Positions 19,058 to 27,134 of a DNA stretch of 62,096 nucleotides are shown piece after piece. The notes below the pieces were generated by a model. It was not told where the DNA came from and did no database searches. It was given only the letters and a program-made list of their open reading frames with translations. This stretch comes from an uncultured Clostridia bacterium (GTDB lineage Bacteria > Bacillota > Clostridia > Oscillospirales > Acutalibacteraceae): the NCBI GenBank assembly GCA_946184295.1, contig CAMHEZ010000010.1, positions 1-62,096 of the forward strand, in the 5' to 3' direction. Position 1 is the stretch's first letter. Every line of letters begins with the position of its first letter. Both the position numbers and the translations under genes were made by a program.

Positions 19058-19558
19058 ATGTTCAATCGAATCAGACCGCAGGACATGAACTGGAATCCCT
19101 TCCAGGCCATCGGCAGCGACTGGGCGCTCATCACCGCCGGCAGCGGCGACAAGCTCAATACCATGACCGCCAGCTGGGGCGGCGTGGGCGTGCTCTGGAA
19201 CAGAAACGTCGTCACCTGCTACATTCGTCCGCAGCGCTATACCCGCGAATTTGTGGAGCGGGAGGCATTCTTCTCCCTGAGTTTCCTGCCCGAACAGTAC
19301 CGCAAGCAGCTCGGCTATCTCGGCGCGACCAGCGGCCGCGATGAGGATAAGATTGCCGTATCCGGCCTGACGGTGTGCCGCGATTATGAGGCGCCCTGCT
19401 TTGAGGAGGCCGACACCGTGCTGATCTGCAAGAAGATTTATGTCGATGAGATCAAGCCGCAGGGGATTTTGTATCCGTCCATCAAGTCGGATAATTATCC
19501 GGGACATGATTACCACTTTATCTATGTAGGCGAGATCGTCAAGGCACTGGTCAAGTAA
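19058..19558 (+). CDS. Flavin reductase / flavoredoxin-family protein
   Basis: 166 residues with the FMN-binding split-barrel pattern: NTMTASWGG (flavin contact), VTCYIRPQRYT, FFSLSFL and LGYLGATSGRDEDK. The family binds FMN and passes electrons to it or to a partner enzyme; the partner is unknown. ATG 19058 follows AAAGGAAG. The 230 bases before it hold no recognisable gene. A hairpin terminator follows. Confidence 0.85.
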   Translation: MFNRIRPQDMNWNPFQAIGSDWALITAGSGDKLNTMTASWGGVGVLWNRNVVTCYIRPQRYTREFVEREAFFSLSFLPEQYRKQLGYLGATSGRDEDKIAVSGLTVCRDYEAPCFEEADTVLICKKIYVDEIKPQGILYPSIKSDNYPGHDYHFIYVGEIVKALVK

Positions 19559-19597
19559 TGAAACCAAGCGCGGCGAATCCGGCCAAGGTTTCAACAC

Positions 19598-19652
19598 AAA
19601 AAAGGAGGCAGCACGCGGTTAGCAAGCGCGTGCCGTCTCCCTTTTATTTTTT
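19598..19652. terminator. Terminator between the flavin reductase and Smr genes
   Basis: AAAGGAGGCAGCACGCG pairs with CGCGTGCCGTCTCCCTTT, followed by TATTTTTT. A-run on the left also suits the convergent smr gene, whose 3' end overlaps it. Confidence 0.8.
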
Positions 19653-19898
19653 CAGGAACAGCTTGGTTTCCCCTTCATTGTGGAGGGAGGGGAGTTTGTA
19701 GGAAATGCGGGGGTGGCGCAGGCGGGTCATCACCATGCTTTTGAGCGTGTCGCCGCGGCGGTAGCCGTGAATCACGTGGATTTCGGCAATATCCTTTGGT
19801 GCGCGGTCGAGCAGCCGCACTAAGTCGCGGTAGGCTTCGTCCGCCGTCATGCCGTGAATATCCGCTTCCATCACACTGCCTTTGCGTCTCGTTACCAT
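19644..19898 (-). CDS. Small Smr-domain protein
   Basis: 84 residues, almost entirely an Smr (MutS2 C-terminal-like) domain: EADIHGMTADEAYRDL (DxHG motif) and IHVIHGYRRGDTLKSMV (the HGxGxG-type loop, here with YRR). The Smr fold is a nicking or RNA-cleaving nuclease in some proteins; stand-alone short forms are of unknown role. ATG 19898 lies 13 bases after AAAGGAG. Confidence 0.8.
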   Translation of the reverse strand: MVTRRKGSVMEADIHGMTADEAYRDLVRLLDRAPKDIAEIHVIHGYRRGDTLKSMVMTRLRHPRISYKLPSLHNEGETKLFLKK

Positions 19899-19929
19899 CA
19901 GAAAAACGCGCTCCTTTATTGCATCAGTT

Positions 19930-20120
19930 TGGATTCGCCTGACTTTATCCGATGTTTTAGCGCGTCTTGCTCGCAGGCTGTGCCTGCTCCCGGGGCGCTG
20001 CCCCGGCCCCCGCCAGGGCGACTGCCCCAGCTTTCGCTCGCGAAAGCGAGACCCGCCAAAGGGACCAGTCCCTAAGCTGCTGCTCGTCAGCAGCTAGGAA
20101 ACACCGCGCTTCGCTTAATT
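19930..20120 (-). repeat. Mosaic intergenic repeat, copy 5 (reverse)
   Basis: Lies between divergent genes. Tail TTTGGATTCGCCTGAC, then GCAGGCTGTGCCTGC, CCGGGGCGCTGCCCCGG, a variant palindrome AGCTTTCGCTCGCGAAAGCG (20029-20048), GGGACCAGTCCC and GCTGCTGCTCGTCAGCAGC. It uses two modules rare elsewhere in the window. Confidence 0.8.
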
Positions 20121-20145
20121 ATTTTTCTCATACGACAAAAATAGG

Positions 20146-20174
20146 TTGATTTGTCGTTCGCCATTTATTATAAT
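20146..20174 (+). promoter_or_regulatory. Promoter upstream of the 128-residue hypothetical
   Basis: TTGATT 20146-20151, 17-base spacer, TATAAT 20169-20174. Confidence 0.65.
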
Positions 20175-20268
20175 ATATTCATAAACGGATTGCAAATCTT
20201 ATTTTGTGCTGTGGTTTTATGACCTCTGACGCAAAGCAGGAAATACCGATACGGGAGGCTTTTCGATT

Positions 20269-20655
20269 TTGGATATTACGGAATTTGTTGATTCCTCGCT
20301 GAGAATGCCGGCGGGGAGCGAGCACGCCGTGAGCGAGGATCTGCTGATGGATATCACCGACTGCTTGCAGAACAGCGTCTTTTACGGCGACAAGGGTGTG
20401 ACGATCGAGGCGCGTCTGACGGCGCTCTGTGACGGCAGGCACCCCTATTGGGAGGCCTTCCAGAGCCGCAAGGGACCGATTTATGTCAACTGCAAGTGCA
20501 GCGCGACGGTGGAGGGCCGCGACGTGGATATTGGCCTGCAATTCGGCATCGGCGACGATCACCGCACCTTTGCCCTCATCGCCATTATGCTGGACAACCG
20601 CCCCCAGACCGAGGAATATATTGATGAGTTTCTGGCGATGATCCGCAAGCTGTAG
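20269..20655 (+). CDS. Hypothetical protein, 128 residues
   Basis: Not recognised. Soluble, acidic, with no signal or membrane segment. A central beta-rich stretch (GPIYVNCKCSATVEGRDVDIGLQFGI) precedes a helical C terminus. The start is a TTG at 20269, chosen because GGGAGG lies about 12 bases upstream and no in-frame ATG exists before residue 12. The next gene starts 36 bases downstream, so both probably form one transcript. Confidence 0.6.
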   Translation: MDITEFVDSSLRMPAGSEHAVSEDLLMDITDCLQNSVFYGDKGVTIEARLTALCDGRHPYWEAFQSRKGPIYVNCKCSATVEGRDVDIGLQFGIGDDHRTFALIAIMLDNRPQTEEYIDEFLAMIRKL

Positions 20656-20690
20656 TGTTTTCCCACTCACAGCAGAAAGGAAGTTGAAGC

Positions 20691-21395
20691 ATGAAAGAAA
20701 ATATCTGTACCATTCCGGTCAATGAAGTGTTTGAGCAGAACGACGGCTGCCCGATTTGCCGTATGCGCAACCTGATCGAGGCCAAGTATGTGGATTACAT
20801 CACCGGCCCCGCCATGATGGAGCCCGATATCCGCATCGAGACCAACCGGCTGGGCTTCTGTGAGCGGCATTTCGGTATGATGCTGACCTCCGGCCGCGCC
20901 CGTCTGCCGATTGCCCTGACGCTGGACAGCCACCTGATTGACGTGCGGGAAAAGCTGCTCGCCAAAAAGCCCGATAAAAAGACCCTGGAAGCCATGCAGG
21001 CGCTGGAAAACAGCTGTTTTATCTGCAATTACATCGAGCCGCATCTGGCCCGTTCGCTGGAGACCGTCTGCCTCAGCTACAAGAATGAACCCGAGTTCCG
21101 CAAGCTTTATGAGGCACAGCCCTATATCTGCATCACGCATTACCGCATGATTGTGCAGAATGCCAAGAAGCCGCTCGGCAAGGAATATGATTATTTCGTG
21201 GAGGTCACGCGCAAGCTGGTCAAAAAGTACGCCGACGCTCTGCAAAATGACGTGATTGCCTTCCGCGACGCGTATGACTATCAGAACGCGGGCAAGCCTA
21301 TGTCACAGGAAACCCGTACCGCTATCGAGCGCACGATTGAGTTCCTCACCACGCGCCCCGCGGGCGGCAATTTGAAACCGCTTTCCGGCACATGA
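20691..21395 (+). CDS. DUF6062 family protein with two Cys-x2-Cys motifs
   Basis: 234 residues. Two paired-cysteine motifs (CPIC at about 20-23 and CFIC at about 108-111), each followed some 40 residues on by a conserved His segment (GFCERHFGMM and ICITHYRMI). The arrangement suggests two similar zinc- or metal-binding helical halves. This matches the DUF6062 family as I recall it; function unknown. ATG 20691 follows AGAAAGGAAG. Closed by a terminator. Confidence 0.75.
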   Translation: MKENICTIPVNEVFEQNDGCPICRMRNLIEAKYVDYITGPAMMEPDIRIETNRLGFCERHFGMMLTSGRARLPIALTLDSHLIDVREKLLAKKPDKKTLEAMQALENSCFICNYIEPHLARSLETVCLSYKNEPEFRKLYEAQPYICITHYRMIVQNAKKPLGKEYDYFVEVTRKLVKKYADALQNDVIAFRDAYDYQNAGKPMSQETRTAIERTIEFLTTRPAGGNLKPLSGT

Positions 21396-21400
21396 TGCAA

Positions 21401-21448
21401 AAAACGGAGCACTTGCCTATCTATCGTGAAGCAGGTGTTCCGTTTTGG
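21401..21448. terminator. Terminator between DUF6062 and DUF4364 genes
   Basis: AAAACGGAGCACTTGC pairs with GCAGGTGTTCCGTTTT; flanking A and T runs allow use in both directions. Confidence 0.75.
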
Positions 21449-22045
21449 TTATGTCTGGCTGCGCGGCTTGGGTGCGATTTCGGGGGTGTCAGTGAGCTGC
21501 GCCATGACAGCGCGGTAGATCGTTTCAGGGTCCTCCAGAAAGCGGTCGCGCACCACGGTGGCGTAATTGTAGGTCGGCACATAGACCTTCACGGTCATGG
21601 TGTCCATCGTGCCGTCGTTGATGGTGCAGGTGACATTGTAGCCCTTGTCGCAGGCCTCAATGCGCGTCCTGTTGTATTTGCTGGTGTGGGTATGGCGGCG
21701 GGTGAGCAGCTTGCTCATGGCGTCCAGCGACTTTTCCCGCACCGTCACCGGCAGGCCGTCATAGAGCGTGTCGGCGATGAACTTTCCCTTTTCCGTGATG
21801 GCGAGCGTGCCGTCTTCCGCGCGTTCCGTCAGATTTTCATGCCGGAGCAGTGAGGAAATCGCGTCGTTGGCCTCGAAATAATTGGCCAGCCCGTATTCCA
21901 GAAACATATCCGTCAGATCCTTGCGGGACAGGGACTGGCTGCAATGCCGGATTAAAAAGCAGATCAGCACCTTGATATCGCTTTTGTTTTTGAGTCCGTC
22001 GGGCTGCACGCCTCCGGTGAGCGCGTCAACATTGTCCTGTGACAT
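21449..22045 (-). CDS. DUF4364 family protein (winged-helix-like regulator)
   Basis: 198 residues. The N-terminal half looks like a winged helix-turn-helix (SDIKVLICFLIRHCSQSLSR, LTDMFLEYGLANYFEANDAISSLL, then a wing LAITEKGKFIADTL); the C-terminal half is beta-rich. DUF4364 proteins of Clostridia share this layout and are thought to be DNA-binding, but targets are not known to me. ATG 22045 follows AGAGAGGAT. Last gene of a three-gene minus-strand group. Confidence 0.75.
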   Translation of the reverse strand: MSQDNVDALTGGVQPDGLKNKSDIKVLICFLIRHCSQSLSRKDLTDMFLEYGLANYFEANDAISSLLRHENLTERAEDGTLAITEKGKFIADTLYDGLPVTVREKSLDAMSKLLTRRHTHTSKYNRTRIEACDKGYNVTCTINDGTMDTMTVKVYVPTYNYATVVRDRFLEDPETIYRAVMAQLTDTPEIAPKPRSQT

Positions 22046-22066
22046 TTCGGTAAATCCTCTCTTCGG

Positions 22067-22477
22067 TTATGATAAAAACATGCCCCTGTCGCCGCCTTCG
22101 CTTTCGACGTTGGCCCGGCTGCCGCACTGGGGGCAGAACTCCTGACGGTCGATCATCACGCAGGTTGTCCAGCTGAACCCGCACTGCGGGCAGGTGTGTT
22201 TGCGGTTCACCGGCGGGGGACCGTAGATGCACTGCATCAGGTTCTGATAGGGGGCATAGGCGCCTTCGCCGCGTTTGGTACCGCAGATACGGCAGTATTT
22301 GTCATCGGCACCCAGTCCGGCGTGGCAGTTGCCGCATTGGGACGCGCCGGGCTTGACCCAGCCGCCGTCCTCGTTTAACGCGCCGCAAGCGGGGCATTGG
22401 GGGTCATTGGGGGAGAGGGGCTTGCCGCAGGAGGCGCAGGTGTTGCTACGATTGATTCGGAACACGGTAGATATCAT
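22067..22477 (-). CDS. Cysteine-rich zinc-ribbon protein
   Basis: 136 residues with eight Cys-x2-Cys pairs in order (CASC, CPAC, CGNC, CRIC, CPQC twice among them), forming about three zinc ribbons joined by Gly-rich loops. No signal peptide or membrane segment. It overlaps the 3' end of the radical SAM gene by 32 bases; a GTG at 22465 is an alternative start with better spacing from AAAGG. Overlap implies translational coupling. Role unknown; a partner or scaffold for the radical SAM protein is a guess from context. Confidence 0.7.
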   Translation of the reverse strand: MISTVFRINRSNTCASCGKPLSPNDPQCPACGALNEDGGWVKPGASQCGNCHAGLGADDKYCRICGTKRGEGAYAPYQNLMQCIYGPPPVNRKHTCPQCGFSWTTCVMIDRQEFCPQCGSRANVESEGGDRGMFLS

Positions 22478-23558
22478 CCTTTCTCATCAGACAAAACAGC
22501 GGACTGTTGTTTTCGTAATCCCATGTGTGTGCCGCGTCGCCGCGGCAGAAGCTCTTTTCGGCGCAGTGCCGGCATTCGGCGCAGGCTTCGCTCCGGTCGG
22601 TGCGGAAGGCCTGAAACCGATTGTGCCATACGTCGGAAAACCGGTCGCGGGCGATGTTGCCCTGCACCAGCTCGGGGCGGCGCTCGATATCCAGGCAGGA
22701 GTAAATGTCGCCGTTGCAGAGGATACTCCCTACGTAAATGCCCGAACCGCACAGAAAATAATTGTCCCGCACCTCGTGTTCGTAGTCGTAGGATAGGTAA
22801 TGCGAGCAGCCAAAGCGCACGTCCATCGGTGTATCGGCGGCAAAGCGCTTTTCGCGGATAAAGTCGAGCAGCGCCGTGAATTGTGCGCGGTCGAGCAGCA
22901 GTTCCCGGTTGTCCAGCGCCCGCCCGATGGGCTCCAGATTGATGACCCGCCAGGAGGCAATGCCCAGCTGACACAGGAAGGCGTACACCGCGTCCAGCTC
23001 GCCGAAGTTGCCCTTGTGAATCACAGTGGTGATTTGCACGGGAATGCCGACGGTGTTGAGATGGTGAACGGCGGCTACTGTGCGGTCGAAGCTGCCAGGC
23101 ACCTGTCGCAGCGCTTCATGGGATTCCCGCAGGCCGTCGAGGCTGAGCGTGAGCGAGGTCAGCTGCTGCTCCCTGAGCCGTGCGGCGCGATTAGCGTCAA
23201 TGAGTGTGCCGTTGGAGGTCATGCCCCACGGGAACCCCAGCGTGTTGATACGGTTCACGATAGAATCAAAGCCGGGGTGGAGCAGCGGTTCGCCGCCGGT
23301 CAGACAGATCATGACCGAGCGGGGTTCAAAATCCTGCGCGACCTCGTCGAGTGTGCGCAGCAGCAGGCCGGTGTCGAGGAATGTGCCGCGGCCCTGTTCG
23401 CAGCGGCTGCCGCAGTGCAGGCAGTTGAGGTTGCAGCGGTCGGTCAGCTCGACAAAGAGATAGGTCAGGCGGGGGTGGCGGCGCAGATCGTCCCGGTACG
23501 CGTCCAGCCGCGTCATGTCGCGGGACTTGATGTCGATTTTTCTCTGATGCAACGGCAT
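22446..23558 (-). CDS. Radical SAM/SPASM domain protein
   Basis: 370 residues. Radical SAM cluster motif CNLNCLHC (Cys42, 46, 49) and GGEPLLHP loop. The C terminus has a SPASM-type set of cysteines (CGSGIYVGSILCNGDIYSC, then CAECRHC, FCRGD and a final C) for auxiliary Fe-S clusters. SPASM enzymes often modify peptides (RiPP maturation, quinohemoprotein or sactipeptide enzymes). No obvious small precursor peptide gene is adjacent; the neighbour is the overlapping zinc-ribbon gene. ATG 23558 follows GAGGAGGGC. First gene of the minus-strand group. Confidence 0.85.
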   Translation of the reverse strand: MPLHQRKIDIKSRDMTRLDAYRDDLRRHPRLTYLFVELTDRCNLNCLHCGSRCEQGRGTFLDTGLLLRTLDEVAQDFEPRSVMICLTGGEPLLHPGFDSIVNRINTLGFPWGMTSNGTLIDANRAARLREQQLTSLTLSLDGLRESHEALRQVPGSFDRTVAAVHHLNTVGIPVQITTVIHKGNFGELDAVYAFLCQLGIASWRVINLEPIGRALDNRELLLDRAQFTALLDFIREKRFAADTPMDVRFGCSHYLSYDYEHEVRDNYFLCGSGIYVGSILCNGDIYSCLDIERRPELVQGNIARDRFSDVWHNRFQAFRTDRSEACAECRHCAEKSFCRGDAAHTWDYENNSPLFCLMRKDDIYRVPNQS

Positions 23559-23589
23559 GCCCTCCTCAGCTTAACGGAATTTATTTTGG

Positions 23590-23775
23590 TCGGAGCCTTA
23601 CTCGGATTCGCCCGACCCTGTTGCAGGTCTTGGCGCGTGGCGCTCGGTCGGCTAAAGCCTCCCTCGTGGGACGCTGTCCCACGCCCTGCAAGGGCTCTGC
23701 CCTTGACCAGCTTTCGCTAGCGAAAGCGTGGAGCCAGCCCCCTGCACCCCGCGCTCGCATACGCTCGCTTAATTC
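23590..23775 (-). repeat. Mosaic intergenic repeat, copy 6 (reverse)
   Basis: Between the divergent radical SAM and CpXC genes. Tail GGATTCGCCCGACCC, GGCTAAAGCCTCC, GGGACGCTGTCCC, CAAGGGCTCTGCCCTTG, palindrome at 23709-23728, end CGCATACGCTCGCTTAATT. Very close to copy 3 in module order. Confidence 0.85.
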
Positions 23776-23869
23776 CTTCAATATCTCTATTTTAAACTGA
23801 ATTGCCGGCAAATTCAATATGAATTTTGGCGGAACATGAAAAAATAACGAAATTTTTTTGAAATAACGG

Positions 23870-23898
23870 TTCCAATTTTCATATCCATATGCTATAAT
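23870..23898 (+). promoter_or_regulatory. Promoter of the CpXC gene
   Basis: TATAAT at 23893-23898 with a weak TTCCAA at 23870-23875, spacer 17, in an AT-rich stretch. Confidence 0.55.
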
Positions 23899-23927
23899 CT
23901 TTTGCGAAAGGATGTGTCTCATCAGCA

Positions 23928-24614
23928 ATGGAGAACAAAACATACACGATCAAGTGTCCTCAGTGCGGCACGGAGATTGATGTGGTGCGCCCTGCCATCA
24001 TCAATGTACAGAGTAACCCCGAATACAAGGCCAAGGTTCTCACCGGTGAGTTGTTTCGTGAGACCTGTCCCCACTGCGGACAGGGCATTCAGGTGGTTTC
24101 GCGCATTGCCTATCACGATATGGAAAAGCGCATGATGATTTATTTCCGCCCGATCACCTCTCAGGAGGAATTGAAAACCTTCGACTACGAGGCAATCAGA
24201 AGTGCCATCGAGGACAATTTCAAAGCCCCGGGCTACGGCATCAGAGTGGTCACCACCGTCAATGAGCTGATGGAAAAAATCAAAATTGCCGAATTTGGCC
24301 TTAACGACGGCGTCATTGAAATCGCCAAGTTCGTTTATTTCGATATTTTTGTCAAGCAGTTCGACGGCATCGGCGTGGTCAATATCTATTATGAGCGCCG
24401 CGACGACAAGGACGCGCTGATCTTCTTCTGTGACGACGGCAACACCCGTTCCATCGTCATCGACCCCAAGATCTACCAGAGCATCGAAAAGCGCTTCTCC
24501 GAAGTGGTTCACGCCATTTACACCACACGGGTCTGTATGGTTGGCCGTGACTGGGCGCTGCGTATGATTAAGGCCTACAGTCAGCGGGATGCACAGCAGA
24601 ATCAGGACGCATAG
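23928..24614 (+). CDS. CpXC domain protein
   Basis: 228 residues. The N-terminal CpXC domain has two CPxC pairs (CPQC at 10-13 and CPHC at about 47-50) around a beta-rich segment, a probable zinc site. The remaining 150 residues are acidic and alpha/beta without known motif. Function of the family unknown. ATG 23928; AAAGGATG lies about 14 bases upstream. Monocistronic, followed by a hairpin terminator. Confidence 0.8.
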   Translation: MENKTYTIKCPQCGTEIDVVRPAIINVQSNPEYKAKVLTGELFRETCPHCGQGIQVVSRIAYHDMEKRMMIYFRPITSQEELKTFDYEAIRSAIEDNFKAPGYGIRVVTTVNELMEKIKIAEFGLNDGVIEIAKFVYFDIFVKQFDGIGVVNIYYERRDDKDALIFFCDDGNTRSIVIDPKIYQSIEKRFSEVVHAIYTTRVCMVGRDWALRMIKAYSQRDAQQNQDA

Positions 24615-24631
24615 TCCGACAGAGACACAGG

Positions 24632-24678
24632 AAAGCGGAGCTTTTGCATGAAGCACCATGCAGCGGCTCCGCTTTTTG
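24632..24678. terminator. Terminator after the CpXC gene
   Basis: AGCGGAGC paired with GCTCCGCT around an inner TGCATG-CATGCA hairpin, followed by TTTTTG; it lies at the 3' end of the convergent neighbour. Confidence 0.75.
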
Positions 24679-25137
24679 TCACATAATTCCCTGCATCAGA
24701 ATGCTGCCCAGCATCGCGCTGAAGTCGCGGTCGCTGTAGGCGCCGCTCTGGTTGAGGCGGTAGTATTCCCCGATGGCAGCACAGCTGAGGTCGGCGGTAA
24801 AATAATCGTTGAGCTTTTCCAAAAAGCCTACGCACTGCGCGGTGGTGATCTGCCCCAGATCCCACTTGCTGCGGATGGCGCCGATCAGCGAGCGTCTGAC
24901 GACGCTGTCCGTCGAGCGGTCGGGGACATAGTTCCCCTGCAATTGATAAAAAATCGCGTTGATGACCTCTTCCTCTCCCTTGTCGATGGACAGGTAAACG
25001 TCGGTGTATATATACGGCACGTCCGCGCTTCGCAGTTGCCGGGTGAGAAAACGGCGCAGCTCCTCCAGCGAGAGCAGCCCCATTTCCAGACCGATCTCGA
25101 ATTTTGCCATATGCTCATAAGGTGTCAAGGTAATCAC
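24679..25137 (-). CDS. Hypothetical protein, 152 residues
   Basis: Not recognised. Soluble, mainly helical, with EEELRRFL-type heptads early and LEKLNDYF later. GTG 25137 is preferred: GGAG sits eight bases upstream, whereas ATG 25110 has no ribosome binding site. Own promoter, divergent from the ATP synthase operon with about 240 bases between starts. Nothing ties it to ATP synthase function. Confidence 0.55.
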   Translation of the reverse strand: MITLTPYEHMAKFEIGLEMGLLSLEELRRFLTRQLRSADVPYIYTDVYLSIDKGEEEVINAIFYQLQGNYVPDRSTDSVVRRSLIGAIRSKWDLGQITTAQCVGFLEKLNDYFTADLSCAAIGEYYRLNQSGAYSDRDFSAMLGSILMQGIM

Positions 25138-25169
25138 TGTAATCACTCCATCTGCAAAAGTCTATCTGC

Positions 25170-25198
25170 ATTATAGCACAAGTCCATCGCAGTGTAAA
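25170..25198 (-). promoter_or_regulatory. Promoter of the 152-residue hypothetical
   Basis: Minus strand TTTACA (25198-25193), 17-base spacer, TATAAT (25175-25170). Confidence 0.75.
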
Positions 25199-25284
25199 CT
25201 ATCTGACAGAGGATTTTTTATGAAAATGCTTTAAAGTGATAAATTTTTTGACCGAAAAACAGACAGTTTTGACAGCATTGACTA

Positions 25285-25313
25285 TTGCAATCCTGCCGAT
25301 TTTATTGTAAAAT
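25285..25313 (+). promoter_or_regulatory. Promoter of the atp operon
   Basis: TTGCAA 25285-25290, 17-base spacer, TAAAAT 25308-25313. Transcription would start near 25320, at the foot of a hairpin. Confidence 0.65.
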
Positions 25314-25320
25314 AGTTTAC

Positions 25321-25347
25321 AGAGGTATTGCAATAACCTCTTTTTTC
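25321..25347 (+). other. 5' hairpin with T-run at the start of the atp transcript
   Basis: AGAGGTAT-TGCAATA-ACCTCT followed by TTTTTT. It has terminator form but begins right at the predicted transcription start. It may be a 5' stabilising hairpin, an attenuator, or an insulator against read-through from upstream. Confidence 0.5.
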
Positions 25348-25375
25348 AGACAATGAGAGGTTCACATGAACTCTT

Positions 25376-25798
25376 TTGTCAATCAATCGAAAGCGGGTGG
25401 TCATTATCCTGAATCATGTGGACGCCGCGGTCAAGCGGGAAACGCTTTACATCGCGGCGGCGGTCGGCATCATGAGTGCGCTCATGCAGTCGGTCTTCCT
25501 GATCGCGCGGCATTGGGATTACACCGTGCTGCTGGGCAATCTGCTCAGCGCGGCGGCGGTCATCGCGAATTTCTTCCTCATGGGTCTCACCGTGCAGAAG
25601 TCGCTCGACAAGGACGAAAAGGACGCGGCGACGGCGGTGAAGCTCTCGCAGCAGCTGCGCCTGCTGATGATGTTCGTGGTGGTGGCACTGGGCGCGGCGC
25701 TGAATTGCTTCAATCTCTGGGCCGTGATTATCCCGCTTTTCTTTCCCCGCGTGGCTGTTGCCTTACGGCCGAGATTCGGCGGAAAGACCGGAGAATAA
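25376..25798 (+). CDS. atpI: ATP synthase protein I-like membrane protein
   Basis: Small four-TM protein heading the F-type ATP synthase operon; homologues help assemble the c-ring. Family pattern seen: VKRETLYIAAAVGIMSAL, HWDYTVLLGNLLSAAAVIANFFLMGLTVQK and two C-terminal membrane segments. The start is unclear: the range begins at TTG 25376 (140 residues); CTG 25409 or GTG 25418 would match the usual short N terminus better. An ATG at 25366 with a good GAGAGG site is out of frame, so an indel near the start is possible. Confidence 0.75.
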   Translation: MSINRKRVVIILNHVDAAVKRETLYIAAAVGIMSALMQSVFLIARHWDYTVLLGNLLSAAAVIANFFLMGLTVQKSLDKDEKDAATAVKLSQQLRLLMMFVVVALGAALNCFNLWAVIIPLFFPRVAVALRPRFGGKTGE

Positions 25799-25838
25799 GG
25801 CCGCTTTGAGACAATCCCGAAGTAAAGAAGGTGATATT

Positions 25839-26792
25839 TTGACACAAGACAGCAAACAAACCCAGACAAACACTTCTCCCGACCGGCACTTTGCCGCGAC
25901 CGACCGGCTGCTGCTGGCCGGTATGATCCTGCCGCTGCTGGTGGGTATGGCGCTCAAGGCGCTGTTCGTTCCGGCCGCGGAGGGCATCGAGATTTCCGGC
26001 GCGTACATTTTTCTGACGGTGAAGCTGCCGTTGCTCGGTGACTGGCCCATCACCGAAACACAGGTCAATTCCTGGCTGGTGATGGTGACGATTCTCTTCT
26101 TCTGCCTCTGGCTGACCCACGGTCTCAAACCCGAGGGCGGCACCAAGCGACAGCACGTCGCGGAGTGGATTGTCGAACAGACCGACAGTCTGGTGATGGA
26201 AAACATGGGCGCGTATTTCAAAAACTTCTCTCCCTTCATCGGCGCGGTGCTGGCGCTTTCGGCTTTTTCCAGTCTGATTACGCTGGTAGGACTGTATCCC
26301 CCCACGTCCGACATCAATGTCACGGCGGGCTGGGCGATTCTCGTCTTCTTCCTGATTACCTACTATAAAATGAAGTGCGGGCCGCTCCATTACTTAAAGA
26401 GCTTCGGTGAGCCGGTGGCCTTCCTGACCCCCCTCAACGTCATCAGCGAATTTGCCACGCCGGTTTCCATGGCCTTCCGTCACTACGGCAACATTCTCTC
26501 CGGCACGGTCATTTCCGTGCTGATGGCGGCGGCGCTCCAAGGACTCACTCAGCTGCTGCTGGGCTGGCTGCCCGGATTCCTCGGAGAATTTCCGTTCTTC
26601 CGCATCGGTCTGCCCGCCGTGCTCTCGATTTATTTTGACCTGTTCAGCGGGTGCTTGCAGGCCTTCATCTTCGCGATGCTGACCATGCTCTATGTGGCGG
26701 GCGGCTTCCCGGAGGAGGACTACAAAAAGAAGCAGGCAAAAAAGAACAAGAAAAAACTGAAAGCGGCTTTGTCAACAGAGCGTTTTCAGTAA
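25839..26792 (+). CDS. atpB: F-type ATP synthase subunit a (F0)
   Basis: 317 residues, five to six membrane segments. Forms the ion half-channels next to the c-ring. The essential stator arginine is in SMAFRHYGNILSG; the following helix ends the conserved region. A basic KKKQAKKNKKK tail is on the cytoplasmic side. Start is TTG 25839, directly after AAAGAAGGTGAT; longer readings run back into atpI without a ribosome site. Confidence 0.93.
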   Translation: MTQDSKQTQTNTSPDRHFAATDRLLLAGMILPLLVGMALKALFVPAAEGIEISGAYIFLTVKLPLLGDWPITETQVNSWLVMVTILFFCLWLTHGLKPEGGTKRQHVAEWIVEQTDSLVMENMGAYFKNFSPFIGAVLALSAFSSLITLVGLYPPTSDINVTAGWAILVFFLITYYKMKCGPLHYLKSFGEPVAFLTPLNVISEFATPVSMAFRHYGNILSGTVISVLMAAALQGLTQLLLGWLPGFLGEFPFFRIGLPAVLSIYFDLFSGCLQAFIFAMLTMLYVAGGFPEEDYKKKQAKKNKKKLKAALSTERFQ

Positions 26793-27116
<324 letters not shown>

Positions 27117-27134
27117 TCGGAGAGGAGTCAGCGT

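Noticed and set aside
25366..25809. Alternative gene starting at ATG 25366 in another frame over atpI
   Set aside because: The translation is compositionally odd and has no family motifs, whereas the other frame is clearly AtpI-like; only the start region is ambiguous.
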